Shown piece by piece: positions 44,311-56,900 of a DNA stretch of 64,000 nucleotides. Position numbers and translations under genes: made by a program. Source of the DNA: Musa acuminata AAA Group (lineage: Eukaryota > Streptophyta > Magnoliopsida > Zingiberales > Musaceae); contig NC_088354.1 in assembly GCF_036884655.1 (NCBI RefSeq), positions 19,531,001-19,595,000 of the forward strand, given 5' to 3'. The notes under the pieces were generated by a model. The model did no database searches. It was not told where the DNA came from and saw only the letters and a list, made by a program, of their open reading frames with translations. How positions within the stretch are numbered: the first letter of the stretch is position 1; each line of letters begins with the position of its first letter.

Positions 44311-45813
44311 CTGTCATAAATCATTTATAAAGGATTTACCTAATAACATATCAGAAGAAGATAAAATATGATAACATGGAAGCACAGAAAGAGCATCAGA
44401 TTTGCACTGGATATTCTCTAAAGCAAGATATAGGCATAAAAGATTAATAAATTTAACAACTATTTATTTTAATAGTTTACACAATTGCATTTAGTCATCA
44501 GCTGCCAAATTATGAAGGCATACCCAAAGATGTATGTCAGAATATAAAACAAGATAGACAATTGAATATGTTACAAAAATATTTTGGTAAATTTTCTATA
44601 TATGTTATTTGTCACATACTATAAATTTCATGCATAATTTGAGTTGATTAGGGTAGTGACATCCTCTTGAGCTTCTTGCCTGACTTAAACAGCTTTAAAT
44701 ACAAGGCAACATAAAGCCATGAGAATAAAGATAAAATACAAATAAAATGTGAAGTGGTAATGAGTTGTTGATGATGATGATAAATCTCAGGGTTTATCTC
44801 CAATATCAAATTCTTTACCCAGCTGCCCAGAGCTTAATTAACCTAACCTAGGAAATCCAAAGAGCTATAGGAGGCTGGATTCACAGAAAATCCATAATAT
44901 GCACCACAGCAGTAAGTTCCTCTACCTTTCAACAGCTGAAGGGGATTCTCATTATTGCATCTTTTGTTTTGCTCTTGTAAATGTTGATCTCATGTTGCAC
45001 TTGTTCAGTATCTTGAAAAAAAAAATGTTGCAGAACAAAAGCTTACTTATGCTGAAGGCTTTAACAAAAAGACACTCATGGAGCCCTTGGTCAATTCGAT
45101 TCTGACAGCAAATTTGCAAACTATAATTTTTCATAATACATTAATTACTAACCTATATCCATCAATCTATTATAACATGTGTCCATTTCATATTTGATTC
45201 ACATTGCATCCTCCCATGATCTGTTTTATTGTTTAGCTTTAACATTTGATTTTTATTCATATTAACATGTAAATTTGTATCCACTTTAAAAAAATATGAT
45301 TTCTAAAGTTAGCATTCCTTAGTATTCATATTCAATGTGGTTTTGGCTATATCCGACCAGTCTAACGGCTCTAATCTATTTCAAAAAAATGGATTTTTTT
45401 AAGTCCAAACGTCTAGAAATATTAATGTAAATAATATAATCCAAAAATCAAGAATTTGAAGAAACATCCATTTCTTTTTAATCCATTTTCCAACCGAATG
45501 TTGACCCATGACAACGATAAATTTAAAAAGATTAAGAGCACAATATTTTAATAAAAAACACACAAATAGTCAAAAGCCTTCTGTCTATCACATGAGATTG
45601 TTTACCTGTGACAAAAATAAAATGCGACAAAACCATCCAAATGCAACCATATCCCTCAAACCAATCCATCGAAAGCTTCTTTTCAAAAATTTGATGTGTC
45701 AAATAAATAAATACTTCCACAAAGAAAAGCGAAAAGACAAACGAAGAAAGAGAAAAAGAAAAGGAAAAAAGAAAGAGAACGAACGAGAGCACGGGGGACA
45801 AGAAATAACTTAC
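44311..45813. other. intron 1 of the NET-domain gene
   Basis: AT-rich, bounded by a GTAAGT donor and a TTATGACAG acceptor on the minus strand. A purine-rich GAAAAGG run is at 45720-45790. No mobile element was recognised. Confidence 0.5.
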
Positions 45814-45950
45814 CTTCTTAGATAGAGAACGAAGACGGAATCAAAAGATTTTGTCCCCGGCCAAATCCTGGAGATAACCACCGAGCCTCAGTCCCGAAAT
45901 CAAGGATACCAAACCCTAGTTGGCGTAGTGCGGAAAGGAATTAATAAGGA
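45814..45950 (-). other. 5' untranslated exon of the NET-domain gene (predicted)
   Basis: On the minus strand a GC-richer stretch with no ATG ends at a perfect donor, AAG|GTAAGT (45814/45813). Its 5' end is not defined by sequence and no clear TATA box was found upstream. Joining it to the acceptor at 44311 (TTATGACAG) gives the leader whose in-frame stop supports the start at 44296. Confidence 0.55.
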
Positions 45951-46493
45951 TAAAGCGGTCTCACCAACACCTTTTGCCCTCAAACTTCCACCTTTTCACA
46001 AAGAGACTTTCCATTCACAACTCATCTATTATTAATAATCTCTTATAAAATAATAAAATATTATTTTCCTGTTTACAGTCAACTGTCTACTGTCTCCCCC
46101 CGGGGGGCGCGCCTTGACAACTCATTTATTATTGATAATCGAAAAAATAATAATAATATATTATTTTAATATTTATACTCCCATTATTACTAATCTTATA
46201 TTTTTCTTTTACGTGAAAAACCTTTTATCGCATCCCCTTAGTCTTAGAGATCACTCGTTGCTGATAGTGCGCAGTCACTCGTAAATATCGCTTGTCACTC
46301 CTTTCGACTCATCTCTACTTGCTATCTACGCTTCTTCCCAGTTCATAATAGTGTCACGAAGAACTTAGTTGCTTTTGTACAAGTTATATGATACAATTAC
46401 ATGTCCGTCCGTAAAAATCAATCTTCATAAAACCTTTATAGTTTTATAAGACTTCAAAAAAAAGACGGATTAGAGAAAATATTTTACTCGAGA

Positions 46494-46975
46494 TGTTAGG
46501 ACTCTAGCTAGAAGAGTCCTAATTGAGAGGGACATTCATGTAAAACTGTTAGGACTTTAGCTAGGAGAGTCCTAATTGAGAGGGACATTCTGTTAGGACT
46601 CTAGCTAGGAGAGTCCTAATTGAGAGGGACATTCTGTTAGGACTCTAGTTAGGAGAGTCCTAATTGAGAGGGACATTCATGTAGGAGGTTTCTTCTTAGA
46701 GAAGAATTAGGAGTTGTAAGGGAATAGGAGTCTTGAGTAGGAGTCTTATTAGGAGTTGGTTAGAAGTAAGAGTCTTAAGTAGGAGTCTTATTAGGAGTTA
46801 GGGTTTAGAAGCCCTATAAATAGCCATGTATTCATCCTCTTTTCATAAGCAATAGATGAATCTTTTCTGCAGCCTTTGAGCAGCAACTTGGAGGGAGGAA
46901 CCCATATAGAGTTCCAAGGAGACCGATCCCCTAAAGAGATCAACCCCAAGTTTAGAATCTGTAAGGGTTCTAACA
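46494..46975 (+). mobile_element. solo LTR of the second gypsy family, with amplified 5' end
   Basis: A perfect 5-bp duplication CGAGA flanks it (46489-46493 and 46976-46980) and no internal region exists, so it is a solo LTR, plus orientation. The body from about 46640 matches the LTRs at 34487 and 39241 (inverse), including CTATAAATAGCC at 46813. The 5' terminus TGTTAGGACT..GGGACATTC is present four times in tandem, starting at 46494, 46555, 46590 and 46634 approximately. This makes the LTR 482 bp rather than 349-391 bp. Confidence 0.88.
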
Positions 46976-46980
46976 CGAGA

Positions 46981-48127
46981 TCTATGACCAATCATTTCAT
47001 TAAACACTTTATAATCAATACGAATTATAAATAAACTTTATAAATTTTGAACGATTTAAAATATTCAAAATGATCCACTATAGAATGAAATTTTTATAAA
47101 TGACTATGTAACATGACTTTTATCTACAAGCATAAGGCGATCACTAAAACTAAAGAAAATAAAATTATTTAATCTACTATTTATCCTTTACCTACTATAA
47201 ATAAAATTAAAAGATACATACATGCTTTAACATTGTATCAAATATCTCACTTATAAATTTTAATTTTATATGTGAGAATAGGGTGCAGTAAGAATTGACA
47301 TTGCTCGTCACCTCTTCACCCACTGCCTACATTGCTTGCCATTGACTTTGCTCGTCGTTCGCTCCTTGGTTCCTCGTCACCACAGTAGTAGGTGGATCTC
47401 ACTAGTAATATAGGGTTGGCAAGAACAATAGGTGGGGCTTCTTGAAATCATTTTGGATAGCAATATCAACAATAACTGAAAGGGGAAAAAGCGATGACGG
47501 TCACAAAGTTGTTGAAGCACGGACAATGAGTCAAAGAAGAAGGTGGTGGTAGCAGCCACCGAAGTCATGCAGGAGGTGATCATATCTGTCGCTTAGGCGA
47601 TGGCAGTGGGATGAGTAATGGGAAATAAGAGGAAGAATAAGACATTTATGTGGATTTATAGAGGAGTATTTTTAGAATATTAAAAATTATTAAGATAAGA
47701 TTGTAAATTATAGAAAGGGAATGATATCCTTTTACAAAAATGTTGCATGTTAGTCTCAACGCTGGTGGTCAACTGTTCCATCTCCCGATCATGAATGCCG
47801 ATTCAACTGGACCATTGTAGGGGAAAAGAGGGAGCAGCTTCACCTGCTTGCTTGCCGAGACTGATCGAGCATGAGAAAAAAAAATGGTTGAGGCGGTCAT
47901 CAAAAGGAACAAAATCCATCATCTCTTATAATTTTTTTTCTAATATAAAATATAGATCTAATTTTCTCTTTTAATTTTACTTGTTCTCTTATTTCTCTAC
48001 TTCTTATCTTAACCCTAAACTTGTTCGTAAATGATCTACCTTCTACCAGTCAAAGTAACGTACCTACTGTCACTTATTTTGGATATCAGTCCAAAATAAA
48101 ATTTAAATATATCACATAAATATAAAT
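46981..48127. other. intergenic, no gene seen
   Basis: AT-rich sequence with a slightly GC-richer stretch near 47290-47600. The open frames there are short and match nothing I recognise. Confidence 0.4.
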
Positions 48128-48730
48128 GGGTAATTTTTCTATAAAGTATTTATATTTTAGATATTTTCCAACCGATATCCCTCATTATGTTTTTTTCAAA
48201 CAATACCCCTAATTTTTTAAAAAATTAAACTGTTCTAAAAAATTTTCTCTTCTATTATAATGTTTTAGATTGTTACAATTTTAATATGTTATAGTATTTT
48301 GACCACCATGACAAAAATATTATAAATTTAGGCCTCCATATCAAAAATATAATATTTTAAAAACACTGTAAATGATCTGAATATACTATATCAAACTAAC
48401 TATAAGCCTAAAGATATAATATTGAAATGGTATATGAGCAATAATAACTAAATAGACACGATATGATATAACTTATAATATTTTTAAATAATTTATAATA
48501 TTTTCAGTATATTAATAAAACATTGTAAATACTATAGAAAAATATTATAAATTAGATGAATAAAAATACTATATCAGTTAAAAACTAGTAAAAGAACGGG
48601 TAAAAAAACTTGGTGGAAAAACTTTTTGATGGGTATTTGGGATATGTTTTAAATGAAAGATATTGTTTAGAAAAAACAAAAGATGGGGTATTTTTGGGAA
48701 ATAATCGAGTATTTTCTAGGAAAATTGTCC
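48128..48730. mobile_element. Mutator-type MITE with 9-bp target duplication
   Basis: Long imperfect terminal inverted repeats: GGGTAATTTTTCTATAAAGT on the left and, inverted, GGACAATTTTCCTAGAAAAT on the right, continuing for about 90 bp (both contain AATACCCC/ATTTTC-type blocks). The flanks are AATATAAAT (48119-48127) and AATATAAGT (48731-48739), a 9-bp duplication with one change, the length typical of Mutator-like elements. The interior is AT-rich and non-coding. Confidence 0.75.
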
Positions 48731-48739
48731 AATATAAGT

Positions 48740-51187
48740 GAACAAAAAATATTATTTATTTTATAATATTTGATAGATGATTATTTTTAGCTTTTTTAGA
48801 AAATATTTTTCACGTCATTTTTTAGAAGATAGTTGAGTACCGAGGCTGTTTTAGAAAACACCAAGAAGGAATAAAATTTTCATGTGTACTAACTTGAATA
48901 TTGACTAACTCAAAAAGTATGGAAAGATATTTCCTTCATTAATTACCTTCATAATCCTGAACTTGAACCTGGCCTTTATAATAATTGTAAAGTGTTATGA
49001 TCGAATCTTAGCAAAATATTTTATATAATTAATTTTATTTTATATTAATTTAAAATAGCTGTTTCTTTGGTAATTTACCCAAAACCTCCTCGTAGTTAAG
49101 GTGTTTGATGCTTTTCGATTATGTTTTTTTCAGTGTTCTCAAATATTTTCTCATAGATAACTTATTATATGGGATAGGATGTGACATATTTTTATTAGCA
49201 TTAATTTTCTTTTGGCAGCATGTTTTTATTTTTATGATTCTATTTGTAAAGCTTGAAATGTCGTAGGCTGTGCAGGTGGTACAAAAGGAAAAATACATAA
49301 AATAATCTTGTCTCCATATGGAACCCCTTGGACACAGTCCAACGAGGTCTTGGTTATATTATCTAAGGTTAGTGAATTTGTGGCTTACCGATTGACCATG
49401 ACTCTAGCATTTGCAAACATACATAATGTACATACTAATGCTCAAAAATATATCGAAAATCCATCTCATGTTGACACAAACCAAGTTGAGAGATGATGCT
49501 ACTCATCTAGATAACCCATTCAAATTTTGAAAACGAGTTTTCTACAATAAAATCATACTCTTAGTAAAAATCTGCTAATAATATTACACAAAGACCATTA
49601 TGCCATTTAGGAAAAGGACGTCAAAGAACATGACTACATCTTTTACCACAAGGTAAATTGTGAGGACCAAATTCTTAATTTTTTTTTATATTTTTAATTT
49701 CCTAAATGAAATCACCATAGTGCAATCACCAAAATTTTATTTTTATTTCCTAAATCATTCCATAATTAGCCATTAACAATAACAGCACAATTTACTTCCT
49801 GATAGGTGTTTCCTAAAATGAAAATTTATTTTTAAACAAAAAGACTATTTTTCTGTTTTTTAATGAGCAAATATGGACTAACATAATTATTTAATTAATT
49901 ATTGAATAGAAAAATACAATTACAGTTTCTATCGTAATTAACATCCTCGCTACTCTCCTGTTTAGGTCACATGAAGTACCCCAATTCAATCTCACGGTGA
50001 TCATGAAGTGTTTGGTGGAAAGGATGAAAGGACGAAGGGCAGTGATCATTGATCGAGGACATATGTAAGTCCTCCAATATTTCTTTAATTTAAGTTGAAA
50101 ATATTCAATTTATGTTGCTGATTTTTTATGAATTTCACATATTATTTGATACTAGACTTAAAAAAAAAAGAGAGTTACATTTATAATTCATAATGATACT
50201 AAATTACCTTATCATTGTTAGTTTAGTTGTGTTATTACAAATTTTATACTATTATATAATAAATTATTTGTTAGATTAAAATGTGGATCGATGAGGCACT
50301 ATTGGATCTTGTCCAATCGACACTTTGGTATAGCCTAGACTAGAACGAGTTGAGTCGAAACAATCTATTAAGATGGACCAAATTAAACCTAGGTTAAGTC
50401 TAGTCCGATGCAACCTGTGTGAGAATCAAACCAGAGTCAAGTAAGCAAGAATGACATAGGCCCAATGTGGCCCAAAGCTCGTGGTCCAACTCAACGTAAT
50501 ACCCGTGGTTTGGCACCCAAGTCTGTACAAATGTATTCAAAGCGAGAAGCCTTATCCGAAATGCTCCCAATCCAATTTTATAGGTTTTGATGTGATTCAG
50601 AAGTAGAAGCGGACGACAATTTAGTCAACACAATCCTGGGACAAAGACAGAAGGATCCTAATTGACTCCAAATCAGCACCCATGCCAAGTCCTAGTACAT
50701 TGGATCAAAAATATAGACTCATACATGTTTTTTCAGATCGGACTCTCGTATGAATTAACCAACCAAAGAACATCAAAGAAAAGAACATCGAGCAAACCAA
50801 AGTGCTCGTTTCGTAATTATCTATCCATATACCAAAATATTTTGGCAAGGATTAAATTAAACTAACATCCATAATCGCTATCAGCATAAAGAGGATTATC
50901 AAACTATGATCAAAATAAAATATATATACATCCAAATTTCATCACTAAGTCTGCAATGAAGAAGAAATGTCTCATAGTTCTTGTGGAGTGATAATGGGAA
51001 CAGAGGGAAACAGCATTACATTTAATGAGCCTGTTCTTCACATCTTACACCATATAAGAATGAAGATCATAAAAGAATTGACCACATCAACCGTGCCAAC
51101 CAGATGCAGCTAAACAAACGTACAGCCCCTGCAAAGAAAATTGCAGCAATGCCCTTCCCTGATATCTAAGTCACAAAATTGTGGCAT
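48740..51187. other. intergenic, downstream of the esterase gene
   Basis: Mostly AT-rich. Two stretches look less random: 49967-50071, an exon-like piece bounded by TTTAG and GTAAGT, and 50280-50720, moderate GC and possibly old transposon sequence. The region just before 51188 should hold the 3' untranslated region of the esterase gene. Confidence 0.4.
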
Positions 51188-54100
51188 CTAATATGAGAAT
51201 TCATGTCCACGGATCGATATATACTTCTTCACCCATATTGCAATGTCCTCCGTGCAGGCCTGCGCCTGTGGAGTTTTGAGGAGCATGTCGAGCGTGGCAA
51301 ATTCATGAACTGCATCTTTGTATTCAAGGACTGGTGCGTCAACATTTACCTTGCGAAGCTCCTCGGAATATGCAATTGCACGGTCCCTCATCCAATCATG
51401 CTCTGCAACCACTGTGAGGGTCGGAGGCATACATTTCAATGGAGGTCCCCTACCTGGAACGAGAGGATTTGCAGCTGGATGGTCTAAACTAAACTCATCC
51501 TCTGGTAAGAACAACTTCCAAGCAAGCACACACGAAGATTTGTCATAGAAGTAAGAATTTGCTAGCTTTATCTCAGAACGGGTGGAGACGCATCCAATGA
51601 AGAAGGGACACATTAGAACTTGAGCAACAACCCTAACTGGCTCGGCGAGTTTTCCTGCATCAACTACTTTACGAGCCACATGATCTGCAATATTAGCTCC
51701 ACAGCTTACACCAAGTAGAACACATCTGTTTCAACACAGCAGCCAGAAGCCAATAGGTCAAATGCTATAGCTGCAGATATAATATCTATTACCTTTAGAG
51801 ATACACTAACAGGTCACCAAATATTAAAATATCTGAAGAATTTAACGGAACATACCGAACAATTACAATTAAACATCTCATAGTTGTTTAAAAGGCAGAC
51901 GGTGCAGTGCATGAGTCTCACCAATATAACTTATGAGAGGTTCATAGTTGCTTAAAGGAGGACTAATTTAAAGAGTTGTCATGATATTCAACAAATAGTA
52001 GCTGAAGATAGTATCACCAGCTACTAAGTATCAGCAAACTTGAAACAAATGTTGCAAACAGCAACCACAACATATGCATGCAGATTCAGACCAGGCAATG
52101 TGCTGTTGCATGTCTCCAAGTGCCACATATGTGCTGTGTCTATCACATGCATAGTCACATAGCTTATCGTACATATATGAGCACAGCACTAGCATGAACA
52201 ACATGGTGCAAGTGCCCAAGCTAATGGCACAGGCCAATAAAACCAGCATGAAAACCTTGAGCATATCAAATAAACAAATAAAACAAACATTAAGATGAAA
52301 AGAAGCTGCACAATGGATTTGGATCAGCTGGACCTAACTCAAAACTCCTTCAAACTTTTGGTTCAGATCCAGATTAATAGTTTCAAAAGCAACTAATGGT
52401 GTTCTATGATTTTTATATAATTATATCTGTTAATGTTCAATTAAAAACCACCAAGTCCAATATGAATCAGCTGAACAGGCAAAACCTGTCAATAGTCCAT
52501 AAAACCACAACTGCCAAAACCAAAGGACCTGCAAGATTGCTGATACCAACACTTCCAACTGGCTAAAAAACATAATTGGAATATAAATTGATACTTAGGC
52601 TTGGCATTTTTGTGGCAAGCAGAATAAAAGTTGGTTATTGCGCCTTGTTGATCTGCAAAAATTCAACCTAAGAGACTCACCTACTTATACTGCTTTTAAG
52701 TTTTAACAATTCAAACTCTCAGTCTTATTGCCAGTTTCTACCATGATCTTCATTAGCAACCAATCTAAAGGTGCACATTCCCCTAGAAAACCAAATAGGT
52801 CAAGAACTATACAGAAACAAAGATCATTTTACAAAAAAAAAAGTGATCTTATTCTGTTCACACATCTCAAACTTCCACCCTCTGAAAACAAAAATAAATA
52901 AATAGAAACACAGACAACAAAAAGAAAATCAAAAAAGAAAAAAAGAAGAAAAAATACTTGTTTACTGAGAAGTGAAATCCTATTCTTTCCAGTTTCTCAT
53001 TTGTCATATAAAAATATCTAAGGTAAAGGTATCTTTATTTAATTACTAAGAGTATGGATGCTTTGCACAGAATTTAGTGTCTGTCCCATCCATCATCCCC
53101 CGAACTACTCATCCAATCCTTTTCCATAATCTCAAGTTGCCACTTTTCTTTAACATAACATGTTGTTCAGGTAACCAACTATGGAGTCCAAGTCAACACG
53201 ACACAAGTGACAGAACAAGATATGTGTCAGCCCAACTTGGTCAGATTGAATTAGCAAACATGATGTGAGTGGTTTACCCCAAGGGTTTTATTGAACATCT
53301 CATGCTCAAAATACAACTCAATCACCACTTAACAATTCAGATTCTTAAGATCCATTAAGAAAGTACACATTAGGCATTTACTTTAAGTTATACTCGTCTC
53401 AATTATAGGCATGTGACGTACTGGGCAGTTGACATAACATATGATGCAAGCACTATGCTAGACCTCAGAGAAAATGAAACACAATCTTTCAAGATGTCCA
53501 AAAAAAGTACAATGAAACAATGCTAAAAAAAAAATTGACATATTATGTTCATACTTTCAATAAAAAACCAATTGCTTGTCTGAAATTGGTTACCAGAAAA
53601 ACATCGGTCTTACATTTTTAGTCTATAAAAATGACTACAATTAAAGACTTAAGTCCATCATCTTATTTAGACTTCGGTGCAGCATCTATATTCCATAACA
53701 TACTTGGCTTCTGAAATTCTCTTCGAATTCTTAGATGTAAGAAACAAATAATCAGAACAGTGTTTGACTCTGCATATTGAACAACTTCTCCCCGTATTTA
53801 TTTAAACAAAACCTCCGAAACTTCTGTTCTTTCCGATATGCCATCATTCCCATCTAAGAAGAATTGCAGCCAATAAATTGCATGTATGCAGCAAAAACAT
53901 GAAACCACGATAAGTATATACATTCAGTTCAGCATTTAAATACTTGCCAAATGGTAAGCATCACCATTTTGTTGTGAGTTAAACTTAGCAACAAAAAAAT
54001 AAAAACCAACTGTGAAGATCCCAAATTCTTCATTCATATCAAATCTTGTGCCTCGCATATCAAAAATGCATATGAGCACACAAATCTTTTGGCTAAAAAT

Positions 54101-55598
54101 CTTGTGTTCATTTTCCATGATGCAAGTATTTCATAATAAATCTTTCAAAATGTGTCTTACACAATAATATGTAGCCACGCACCCATTCCATTTGATTTCA
54201 TTAACAAGCTGTTTAAAAAATCTTGCATTTAAAGTTAAGCTCAAGAATTTCACCTTGCTCATTCAGTTGTTGTGTCTGGCACAAGTTATAAGTTACCAAC
54301 AATTTATAACTCAAGTGCCAAACTAAATCCTCCATTAATGGTTCACAAAGTTCCCTATGTAACTAATGTTTCCTAGGTGAATCAATACTTTACTGCATAT
54401 ATGCATGTTTAATGCCAACTTTTTAAATGTTACTTCATGTCATGCACAACTACATTACCAAGTGCCAAAGTTCATGCAGTAAAGTCATCAGATGTGCATC
54501 TGAATTATCTCTAATTGGGGTTCCAGTCCAAAGCAACTTCACAAAAGTATATAAGCAGTGATCCATATGTCAGCCACTATTTTCATCTATGTTATTCACA
54601 TACACCAACCAAGTCCAGAAGCTTAGATATCATTCCATCTGAAGATCCTCCAACAATGAGAAGATAAACAAATAACCACGAAAGAGAACTAATTTTAGGC
54701 ATTATCTTCTTGAGATCAAATTCTGTGGCATAGAGCTAACAGAAATAATTACCTAGGACCAACACAACCCTAAGAAGAAGATTCACCTGGAAGGATCACC
54801 ATGAGCTGCTAGCCATGGTTCCACAGTGGAAGCCCCAAATGTATCAACGATCTGGGATCTCCTCACCTCTCCAACCCCTAATCCCCTGGCAGTCCCCATC
54901 GACATCCTACATTCCACTAATTTTGCCTGCTTCCCCAACCAATACAGCACCTTCAACCCATCCTCAAATGCAGCAGGATACCGACTCTCTGGCGCCAGCC
55001 TATACCCAACCGAAATCACTACGGCATCGCACAACTTAGCGATCCGTCTGCAGAAGAAATCATTCGCGGTCGAAGTATTGCTCCCGGCAATGAACCCGCC
55101 TCCATGAAACTGGACGACGATGGGCAACTTCTTCGATCTGCCAGTCCGATGACGCGCATCCACGACAGAGGGCAGGTATCCCCTGTAGGTCCCCGTGGCG
55201 GCAGTCTCAGCCGCAGCGGCTCCATTGCCGTTCTGGGATCCGGGGCCGTCATAGCTGCTGCGGCGGGTATGGTCGGGCGGGGGGGTGGCACAGGCGCCGC
55301 CGTAGCTGTTGCGGCGGTCCTGATCAGGGGCTTGGCGTGGCTTGGTGCCAACGCGGTCGAGGGCGGGGTCCGGGAGGAAGATGCGGATGGAGAGGGCGGT
55401 GAGGGGGTCGATGTGAATGTCCTTGGTGGCGACCCCGTCGGGGCCGAAGGAGGGGTTGGCCGGGGCGGTGGACTCCTCCGGGCGGGAGGTGACGCCAAAG
55501 GGGCTCGCCGCGTCCTCCATCTGCAGGCGCTGCTGCAGCTTGTGCTTCAGGAGGAGCTTGAAGAACACGCTGTAGAGCTTCACCGCCACGCTCGGCAT
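51188..55598 (-). CDS. CXE16: carboxylesterase, alpha/beta-hydrolase fold-3 (CXE16 type)
   Basis: Two exons: 55598-54787 (812 bp) and 51725-51188 (538 bp). They join through a split Arg codon AG|A across a 3.06-kb GT..AG intron, giving 449 aa. The N-terminus MPSVAVKLYSVFFKLLLKHKLQ is the hallmark of the CXE16/CXE11 group of plant esterases. The oxyanion-hole motif HGGG is at residues 165-168. The nucleophile elbow GVSCG has Ser278, the acid is probably Asp381 (AEHDWMRD) and the base His411 (DAVHEF). These enzymes hydrolyse short acyl or aryl esters; the natural substrate of this group is not known from sequence. A low-complexity Ala/Gly/Ser/Pro insert (about residues 90-140) precedes the catalytic part. 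There is no signal peptide of ordinary type. The first exon is GC-rich, unlike everything around it. All catalytic residues are present and no stop interrupts, so it is probably functional. Confidence 0.92.
51726..54786 (-). other. intron of the esterase gene
   Basis: 3061 bp, AT-rich, donor GTGAAT and acceptor TTGAAACAG on the minus strand. No mobile element or nested gene was recognised. Confidence 0.7.
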
Positions 55599-55764
55599 CT
55601 CTCTCTGTCTCTGTCTCTCTCTCTCTCTCTCTTATCGCAGAGATCTGCTGTGAGGCGATCCTTTCCGGATGTGTGTCGGTGGGTGATTTGGGGGTTGGCA
55701 ACCGTGAGATGTTTGCCTCAACATCTACAGGAAGAAGGAAAAGGACTTGCTGCGAGATAAATAG
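55599..55764 (-). promoter_or_regulatory. core promoter and GA-rich leader of the esterase gene
   Basis: On the minus strand a TATA box, CTATTTATC, lies at 55764-55756, about 160 bp before the ATG. A (GA)n tract (55599-55631) sits immediately before the start codon. GA-rich leaders are common in plant genes and can bind GAGA-type factors; that role here is inferred. Confidence 0.65.
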
Positions 55765-55970
55765 AGCGGGCCTGTCGCTGCGATTTTTTACATCGGCCAT
55801 TGGCTGTCACGTACCTGAAGAGGTTAAGGTATGTGGGGCCCAGTGACGGCTGCTGCAACAGTGTCACTACTTGGACTGCTGGAAGAAGTGCATTCACTTA
55901 ATAACATATAAATATCTGAATCAGATTTATATTATGAATATATAATTAAGTTAAAAAGATAAAAATATAA

Positions 55971-56336
55971 TGCTCAGGTTTTTTATAATTGGATAAGATA
56001 TATATAATATAACTAATTGAATTCTGATAAAATATATTTACCAATAAAAAAAAGGTCTACTTAAAAATAGGATTATTTAGAAGATAACCTTGATGGGAGG
56101 AACTCTCCTAATTACTTATCATAAACCTTTTGCTCTCACCTATAAATAGATAGGACGAGATTGAAGAAACAAAAAAATAGAGAGGTTATCTCGAGGGATT
56201 ATAGTCTTTTTAGGAAAATAGGAGAAAGATCTAGTTCCTTTTGCAGATTTACAGTGATCTTTGATTAAAGATAATGCCTTTGCAGATCAAACAAAGATTT
56301 GCATTTAATACAACATATTACAGATTTTATGCTTCA
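55971..56336 (+). repeat. 5' LTR of the copia element
   Basis: 366 bp, starting TGCTCAGG (TGTTAGAT in the partner) and ending GCTTCA before the primer-binding site. It has a promoter-like CTATAAATAGA at 56141. Confidence 0.8.
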
Positions 56337-56454
56337 AATTGGTATCAGAGCCTAGGTTCTTGAGATCAAATACATTAGATATATTATTTTGTTTACAATG
56401 CATAAATAATACCTATTCTCTAATGATCGCGAAGTAGTAATAGTCATCGTTGAC

Positions 56455-56900
56455 CTTGCTGCGTACAACCAGTGATTCTGCTATGCTAGGCACACCGCAT
56501 CCATGCGACGACCGCACACGAGCAGAACCCACGTCCATGCGGTGGCCACACGAGGGTAGACAGTCGCATTAGGTAGTGGTCATGCGTTGGCGACAACCGC
56601 GGCCAACCGTGTGTAGGTGTCGGCAATCCCGCTCAAGTGGTAGCCACACGCAGGTAGGAACCGCTGTAGCGATCGCACACAAGCAAAGGCGACCCCAAGG
56701 CAGCAGCCAGCGCTAGCAAGAACCACCGCAACGGTTGTGCGCTAGCAGAGGCGGCCCCAAAGCGGTAGAGCCGCGTGCGGGCAGGAACCGCGGCAGTGGT
56801 TGCGCGCGGGCAACGGCAGTGCTGCACGCGCAGCTGCCCGCGCAGGCGTCTGCAATCGCACACGGTCAACGACAACGCTGCACGCAAGTTAGGGTTTTGG
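56455..56900 (+). other. GC-rich leader of the copia element
   Basis: After the primer-binding site lies a GC-rich island of degenerate repeats on the themes CACACGCAGGTAGG, AACCGC and TGCGCGCGGGCA, in an otherwise very AT-rich element. Open frames on both strands here carry no known domain. Confidence 0.55.

Noticed and set aside
55104..55760. 218-codon open frame on the plus strand
   Set aside because: It is antisense to the GC-rich first exon of the esterase, whose conserved motifs fix the true strand.
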